Origin: Hypholoma sublateritium FD-334 SS-4
Lineage: Eukaryota > Basidiomycota > Agaricomycetes > Agaricales > Strophariaceae
Length of the DNA stretch: 64,000 nt
Reading direction: 5' to 3'
Assembly (NCBI GenBank): GCA_000827495.1
Contig: KN817642.1
Coordinates: 43,566 to 107,565, forward strand
Positions 58,386-64,000 of this stretch are shown piece by piece; position 1 is the stretch's first letter, and each line of letters begins with the position of its first letter. A model generated the notes under the pieces. The model was not told where the DNA came from. It saw only the letters and a program-made list of their open reading frames with translations, and made no database searches. Position numbers and translations under genes: made by a program.

Positions 58386-60251
58386 ATGTCGCTCGCCACC
58401 GTCCTCCTCCACCCGCAGAGCATCGCCGCGGTCGCGCTGTGTCTCACCGCGCTCGCGTGCATCCGGCACTACCTCACCACCCACGCGTACGTCCCACTCC
58501 CGCCGGGCCCGCCGCAGGGCATCCTCGGGAACACCCTCCCGCCTGCATTGTAAGCCCCACACCCACATGCGCATTGCTAACAGAGCGCTGACGCCTTGTG
58601 CAGCGCGTACCGAAAGTTCGAGGAGTGGACACAGCAGTACGGGCCGGTGTTCGCGCTGCGCCAGGGTTTCAGCACGACGGTCGTGATCGGGCGCATGCAG
58701 GCGGCGGTGGACATCATGGAGCGCGACGGCGCGTGGCTCGTCGACAGGCCGCGCAACATCGCCGCGGGCGAGACGCTCTCCGGGGGCATGCGCATGCTGC
58801 TTACGCCCGCAGGCGATCGCTTTAAGAAGATGCGCAGGTTCGTGCATTCTTTCTGTTCAAGCGTGTGGGTCCGGGCTAATCTTTACGTGCGATGTGCGAT
58901 AGGGCGATACACACGCACCTGCAGCCAAAGGCGATCACGTCGTACACGCCGACGCTGATGAAGAACGCGCGTCAGCATATCATCGACATCGTCGCGGACC
59001 CCGCGCGGCACCAGGACCACGCGAAGCGGTGCGTTCCGTTCTTTAGTTTACTCATGCGCATGTAATTATAACCCTTACAGATACTCCGCGGCGGTCGTCA
59101 TGGCCCTCGCGTACGGGAAGAACCCAAAGTCGTACGCCGACCCGGAGGTGGTCGCCGTCAACCGCTGCCTGACGCGCCTCGGCGACACGCTACGCCCGGG
59201 CGTGTGGAAGGTCGAGGCGTACCCCTTCCTCCGGTGCGCTTCCCCCTGCCTGCGCCGAAAATACGCTAATCATAATTTCGTATGATTAACGAACAGATAC
59301 ATCCCCGGCTACCTCAGTGAGCTGCACGCCGGGCACGCCGAGGAACTCAACCTCTTCAAGTCCCAGCTGTCCGAGCTCAAGCGCAAAGCCGAGCGCGGCG
59401 AGGAGCTCCCGCCCTCTTTCGGGAAGTACCTGCTCGAGCGGCAGGCCGAGCTCGAGCTGTCCGAGAGCGAGATGGCGTACCTCGCCGGGTCGATGTTCGG
59501 CGCGGGCTCGGACACCACCGCGTCCGCGATCTCCATCTGTGTCATGGCCGCGGCGCTGCACCCACTTGCGCAGGCGGCCGTGCAGCGCGAATTGGATGCG
59601 GTAGTGGGCCGCGAGCGCGCGCCGACGCCCGCGGACGAGGGCGCGTTGCCACAGACGATGGCGTTCGTGCTGGAGAGCTTCCGGTGGCGGCCCGTCAGCG
59701 CGGGGGGTGCGTTTCTTTCTCTTTTCGCGTCGCGTGGTGGTGCTGATGATATTCTCTATATGCAGGCTTCGCGCACAGGGCGACGCGGGACCTCGTGTGG
59801 GGCGGGATGCGCATCCCCAAGGGCGCGGACGTGATCGCGAACCCGTGGGCGATCGGGCGCGACCCCGAATACTTCCCCGACCCGGAGAAATTCGACCCGC
59901 AGCGCTGGATTGCGGCGGACGGCACGCTGCGCGACGACCTGCGGCTGTTCAGCTTCGGGAACGGGCGGCGCGTATGCCCCGGGCAGCACATGGCGACCGC
60001 GTGCGTCCTCCTCCTCCTCTCCTCCTCTTACGAGTGCTGACGTGTTGCTTGGGGATAGGTCGGTGTTCTTGAACACGGCGCTGATGTTGTGGGCGTTTAT
60101 GATCACCGAGGATAAAGAGCACCCTATCGACGACCTCGCGTTCACGCCGTCGGCGAACACGCACCCGCTGCCGTTCTCTGTGCAGTTTGCGCCGCGCGCC
60201 GCACCGACGATGGGCAGCGTGCGCGAACTGCTGGAGGAGTACGCGCTGTGA
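58386..60251 (+). CDS. Cytochrome P450 monooxygenase
   Basis: A microsomal heme-thiolate oxidase. It has an N-terminal anchor (SLATVLLHPQSIAAVALCLT) and proline hinge (YVPLPPGPPQGILGN). Six or so short introns are placed by GT/AG. Motifs in order: I-helix AGSMFGAGSDTTASAI, K-helix ExxR in FVLESFRWRP, PERF-like region FDPQRW, and heme loop LFSFGNGRRVCPGQHMA with the axial Cys. It ends RELLEEYAL with TGA at 60249-60251. Just under 500 residues, i.e. full length. All catalytic motifs are intact. This resembles the CYP2-like Agaricomycete clans (for example CYP5144/CYP5150-type), but I cannot assign the family. Likely roles are secondary metabolism or xenobiotic oxidation. A cytochrome P450 reductase partner is needed and is not in the window. 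Confidence 0.92.
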
Positions 60252-60398
60252 ACTCTGGATTCAGGCCGCGGACTTGTATAGGTGGGGCGGTTATCGACCC
60301 TGTTTTCTTTTGCTTTACTCAGCTTTGCTTCTTGCCTCGGTGTTTTGTTTCAAGCTATCTGACTGCTCAATCTGTACTATAAGCACGCGCGCGCCGGT

Positions 60399-60515
60399 GT
60401 ATACATACTTACTGTTGTACCTACCATTTCTGTTATAATCCAAATGACTGCCTGATTCCGAGTCGGTGCTGATGCTCGTGGTCGTGTTGGGGTGCGCTGC
60501 TCGAGTGGGAAGCGG
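60399..60515. repeat. P450 3'-flank repeat, copy A
   Basis: Diverged direct repeat with copy B at 61302-61410; the best-preserved word is TGATGCTCGTGGTCGTGT. Confidence 0.45.
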
Positions 60516-61301
60516 GGCGCTGGATTGGGAAGGCTGGGACGGTGTTTTGGGTAGGGGAACGTTACTTTATGCACATCTGGAGCTCGTGCGCTGGGCAGGT
60601 GCGCGCGGGCTAAGTACTAAGTACTTATCTATGGTTGTCTTTTCAGAACCTTTGCTGCCTCCCGGAACTCGCGAATCGCAGAGCCGTTCGCGTCTGGGTG
60701 CTTGCACAGCCGGAAGTGAGTAGATTTCTTCATTTGCAAACGCTGTGAGTGGTGTCAGCGTCGAGGGCACTGAACTCTGTTTCGGGGCTCGTATTACGCT
60801 TGGAAGTTCCATGCGCCGAATATATTTGGCCGTCATCTTCATCTATTCCATCTCCAAACTTTTCACAGTAAATATTTCGCGTTTATTATACTGGCAGGGG
60901 CTCGCGCCAACACTGATAACCCTGCGAGTCGCCTCTGGTCGTTCTAGAGGTGAAGTCGAGTGGTGGTCGCAGCCTATATCCTCCATTTTCTTTAGGTCAG
61001 AAGGGATATTGAGACGCTCGGCGATGTCACATCGAGAAATGTGGAGCGTTCCGTCGGCGTCGTCAATGCCGGATAATTGGGCCCATCACTGAAAAGCTGG
61101 ACTCTGTATAAGCGCTCAGAATCAAGTATAACGTGTATAGCACGCAGTATAACCGACTTTGCAAGTGGTATGCTCCAGAACCAATTAGTATCTAACACGC
61201 ACCAGGAGGCGCGGGACCATTCGTCCCCTGTGTTCAGATTTGTGCTTTCCTTCTTGCCTTACTTACTTTGCGTAATCCGAATCTCCCAATGCGTACTAAT
61301 C

Positions 61302-61410
61302 TATACATGCATGAGCGTAACTTTACTATTGTACTCACCATTGATTCCAACTGCCTTATTTGGGCGATGATGCTCATGGTCGTGTGGTGGTGCACACGAG
61401 TGGGAACTTA
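61302..61410. repeat. P450 3'-flank repeat, copy B
   Basis: Matches 60399-60515 with many substitutions and small indels; the best-preserved word is TGATGCTCATGGTCGTGT. Confidence 0.45.
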
Positions 61411-61589
61411 AAGCGGTGTTTGTGTTGTAGTGGGTGGGTGGTAGCTGACAGACTTACTAGCTGTTTGAGGCTAGGTGGACGTACGCAGGGAGTGATCTCT
61501 GGGAAGGAATACTGAATCGCGCCCTCCCATCTCTGGTCACCTCCGTCACAAAAACTTCAAGCGCGAAATTATGTCGCAAATCTTCTAAG

Positions 61590-62100
61590 TGCCTTATAAG
61601 GCAGATTTTCGCCTTAGCCTTATAATCAAAGCGTTGTAGATTAGTAATGTTGCCTGCCTCCTTATAATCTTGCCTGCCGCGTTATAATCTGGGCGGAGTT
61701 ATAAGGACGGCCCGCATTGTAATGANCGGCCAGCGGGTTATAATCCTGGCGCCTGTTGTAAGGCTCGTGGGGCATTGGTCAGAAAATATAATGGGGAATT
61801 GTTATTATAACGTGTCGACCAAGTATCCTGCCGGCGTATTATTATTTCTATTTACCCACTACTAAGTTTTTCTTATTAGAATGAGACTAATAGCGTAAAT
61901 ACTTGACTATTTGACTTGAAATAACATAACGTTCAATAACTAATACACTACGTACTACTGACTACTTCAACGTAACTACACACATAGATATATAACCAAC
62001 AATAGACAAAACCCATGACCCTCTTACATTATTTACTATTGTTATGTAGAAGCGGCATAAGCAGGATTGTGTATTTTGTTCGGCCCACGGGGTGAGCCTT
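61590..62100. repeat. TTATAA-rich sequence bounded by CCTTATAAGG palindromes
   Basis: GCCTTATAAGG occurs near 61593 and again at about 62096. Between them TTATAAT/TTATAAG recurs about six times in 61620-61760, alternating with GC-rich words (CGGCC, CTGCC). The right half (61800-62050) is AT-rich without a gene. Contains one N (61726). Its nature is unknown; a small non-autonomous element is possible. Confidence 0.35.
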
Positions 62101-62109
62101 ATAAGGTAC

Positions 62110-62240
62110 TACCTCCCTTCCAACGCAAAGGTGCATGTCCCGGCTCTCCGTGCCCATGTGCGGGAGAAGTTTGGGGTAAGCGTCACCGTGCGGGAGGTCG
62201 AAGAAGCGCGGGTTAACCTCCGGCTCATTCAGGAGGCATC
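62110..62240 (+). other. Short coding-like helix-rich frame
   Basis: Reads VPALRAHVREKFGVSVTVRE followed by VEEARVNLRLIQEA. It looks like an amphipathic helix-turn-helix fragment, but the frame is short and no family is recognised. It ends close to the dehydrogenase fragment on the other strand. Confidence 0.25.
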
Positions 62241-62270
62241 AGTGAGAGTGATATATCATATGGGCGCGCA

Positions 62271-62616
62271 AGAACAGCTGTGGCCGTCATCAAGCGCGCT
62301 AATGAGCACCGGCTCGTCGATGACCTTCTCCCGCGCGGTGCTGACGGTGATCGCACGCGGCTTCTGAATCAGCGCTCTGGTCATCTTCTCGCCGACGAGG
62401 CCCATCGTCTCCGCGCGCAGCGGCACATAGACGCCGAGCACATCCGTCTGCCTAATAGAGCATCACGTCGACCTCCATGAAGTACTCACAGAACGCAGGT
62501 GCGTCGGGATTTCTGCTGAGCGAGTAGTAGGTCACGCGCATGGGGAAGGCGTGGACGAGCTCCGCGAGGCGCCTGCCGATGCCGTCCAGCCCGAGGATTG
62601 TTATCGGGCACTCAGG
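62271..62616 (-). pseudogene. 2-hydroxyacid dehydrogenase fragment (decayed)
   Basis: The middle of a D-isomer-specific 2-hydroxyacid dehydrogenase. The NAD-binding motif ITILGLDGIGRRLAELVHAF is followed by MRVTYYSLSRNPDAPAF. After a break, a second block reads DVLGVYVPLRAETMGLVGEK and ITVSTAREKVIDEPVLISAL (family form: VNTARGxVVDExAL, with the catalytic-region Arg kept). The two blocks are in frames that cannot be joined cleanly: the canonical GTGAGT donor gives the wrong phase, and an in-frame TAG lies between. The N-terminal substrate domain and everything after DDGH are missing. This is a fragment, probably moved or decayed. Confidence 0.65.
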
Positions 62617-63357
62617 CTGATAACAGTCTCAAGATTCTAAGCGCTGCCGATATACAGGGTTGTGTCGGACGAACATCTCTCACAATATGTAATATCAGAC
62701 GGGTCATATAAGTGTGCCACCGTAGTGAAAGCATCAATACATGACACTGCATAAAATTAGCGCCCATTATTGCATTATTAATAGATGTTCCCCGTTGTGA
62801 GCCACCCGTAGTCTGATAATCAAAGACCAGCTTCATTGTATCAATATCTGAGAAAGATGTAAGAAACTTCAAGGAAAATATGGATCCCAGATACTTTCAA
62901 ACAATCCACGTTTTCAGGGCAGACCTAAGTAGGAGGACGCGTGGTCAATAACAATTGCAAGGAATGTGCATTATTACGCACTAGTTTGACACTGATGACC
63001 GGAGCATCGTACAACACAGAGAAATACTTCGCTCGAGGTTTTAATATTTCTGAAGCATGTGCCGCAGTATATCTCTTAAAGAAATCTGAATAACTAGCTA
63101 GGCACATGGTGCATTGGAAAAGGCAAGGACTGACCGGTAAAGAGAAATTTGCTTCAGAAGCGGCAACGACTTCGATACGGCAACGGCGGCAAGATAAATC
63201 AGGACAGAGAGCGGAGCTCAGACCTATCAATTACGCAGCGTGCTCAGCCATGCATCTCGTCCTATTTAATAGACAGGATGCATTGCTCGACAACCCGGAT
63301 TCCTTTGGAACGCAGTGCACCTTATTTCGCTACTTCATCTGCACAGACTCGCTGAAA
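62617..63357. other. Intergenic, 0.74 kb
   Basis: Nothing recognised. It ends in the promoter and 5' UTR of the partial gene at 63358. Confidence 0.5.
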
Positions 63358-64000
63358 ATGGCCTCTTCATCCTCGTCACACGCCTCGTCGATTTCACGCG
63401 CTGCCGGATTGGCATCTGGTCCAATCATGCGCGACACATCCGTCGCCAGAGCTGCAGATGCACTTGCATCGTCGGAGGGCCCGGTCGCTCAGAATTATTT
63501 CAAAGTAATTGATCAATCTCATATGATGCTTTTCGTCTGTCTAACAAACTTCGGTGTCAAATTTTCAGGCCCATGCGACCACCCAGCAGGAGAACGATGT
63601 GCTCAAGGAGGCCAACAGCGATTTATCCCGTCAACTCACCGATTTGAAACTACACGTCAAGTACACTAAGCGTTCCACTCCCGAGTCTGGCACTCCTAGC
63701 GCGTCCCACTCCGTCCTTTCTGTCGANGATGGTACNGACTCCGAGCTTGTGACGGTGAAAACTATCACAAAGACTGCGACGTACGCCCAACTCTTCTACT
63801 CGCCCACTTTCCCTCTCGAGGCATTCAAACACGCGAAGCCAACTTTCGCTCACGACAGTGTTCTCCGCTATGCCAATTCAGATGAATTGGTCTCAAAGCC
63901 CACCCTTGGATTCACGGCCGACATATACCACGTGTTCGAGGACAAATATCATTCTTACATTGGTATGACGTCCGTTTCAAAGGAGGTGAGCATTAGTAAT
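63358..64000 (+). CDS. Unrecognised protein, 5' part only
   Basis: Starts MASSSSSHASSISRAAGLAS at ATG 63358. An intron at about 63504-63569 (GTAATT ... TTTCAG) joins to AHATTQQENDVLKEANSDLS, a coiled-coil-like stretch. Then come a Ser/Thr-rich spacer and a folded-looking region (TKTATYAQLFYSPTFPLEAF, LGFTADIYHVFEDKYHSYIG). The frame stays open to the window edge; a donor-like GTGAGC at about 63986 may end the exon. Two N bases (63727, 63736) lie inside. I do not recognise the family. Confidence 0.6.

Larger units (their letters stand above)
60252..61540. other. 3' flank of the P450 gene with an internal diverged duplication
   Basis: No gene recognised. The stretch about 60399-60515 recurs in diverged form at about 61302-61410: both read TATACAT..., ...TTGTAC, ...CCAACTGCCT-like words, GATGCTC(G/A)TGGTCGTGT and a CGAGTGGGAA-type end. 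T-rich segments just before each copy also look related. Confidence 0.45.

Overview
This window is nuclear DNA of a filamentous basidiomycete, most likely an Agaricomycete. The reasons are dense short introns (about 50-80 bases, GT...AG), many lineage-typical families (DUF6533 membrane protein, basidiomycete BTB/POZ and F-box proteins, APH-like kinase, MCT-like permease, P450) and no bacterial-style operons. A few N bases (near 1376-1457, 1893, 28176, 61726, 63727 and 63736) show it is a draft assembly. Exon structures were inferred by reading splice sites by eye; no search was run.

Layout. 1-2.3 kb: the 3' part of a conserved basidiomycete gene split by a 1.5 kb DNA transposon with a 9-bp target duplication. 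2.3-5.2 kb: gene-poor. 5.2-6.7 kb: a single-pass membrane protein. 7.7-10.4 kb: a Git1-like MFS transporter with about 22 exons, convergent with an ACH1-type CoA-transferase (10.7-13.1 kb). 14-19 kb: two F-box proteins flanking a TPR protein, all on the minus strand. 19-22.4 kb: no gene recognised. 22.5-23.5 kb: BTB protein. 24.9-35.2 kb: MCT-like permease, small protein of unknown function, APH-like kinase, two convergent SDR paralogs and a flavin monooxygenase, possibly a small metabolic neighbourhood without a backbone enzyme. 35.9-38.6 kb: type I metacaspase. 41-42.9 kb: DUF6533 membrane protein. 43.6-46.3 kb: large F-box protein. 47.0 kb: a tiny secreted-peptide gene.

From about 48 kb the sequence turns GC-rich and repeat-rich. 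It holds a degenerate 0.18-0.2 kb tandem duplication, a 970-bp terminal-inverted-repeat element with a 6-bp target duplication, a tyrosine/dual-specificity phosphatase, a three-copy 0.35-0.47 kb tandem repeat, an RS-rich protein with a conserved C-terminal tail, and a cytochrome P450 with a diverged copy of its 3' flank downstream. The last kilobases contain TTATAA-rich sequence, a decayed 2-hydroxyacid dehydrogenase fragment and the 5' end of an unrecognised gene that runs off the window.

Functionally the window mixes transport and carbon metabolism (Git1-like, ACH1, MCT-like), redox enzymes (SDRs, FMO, P450), ubiquitin-adaptor and signalling proteins (F-box, BTB, phosphatase, metacaspase) and mobile DNA. 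The most interesting items are the transposon whose precise removal would restore a reading frame, the TIR element at 49-50 kb, the triplicated repeat, the 7-nt microexon in the transporter and the 46-residue secreted peptide.
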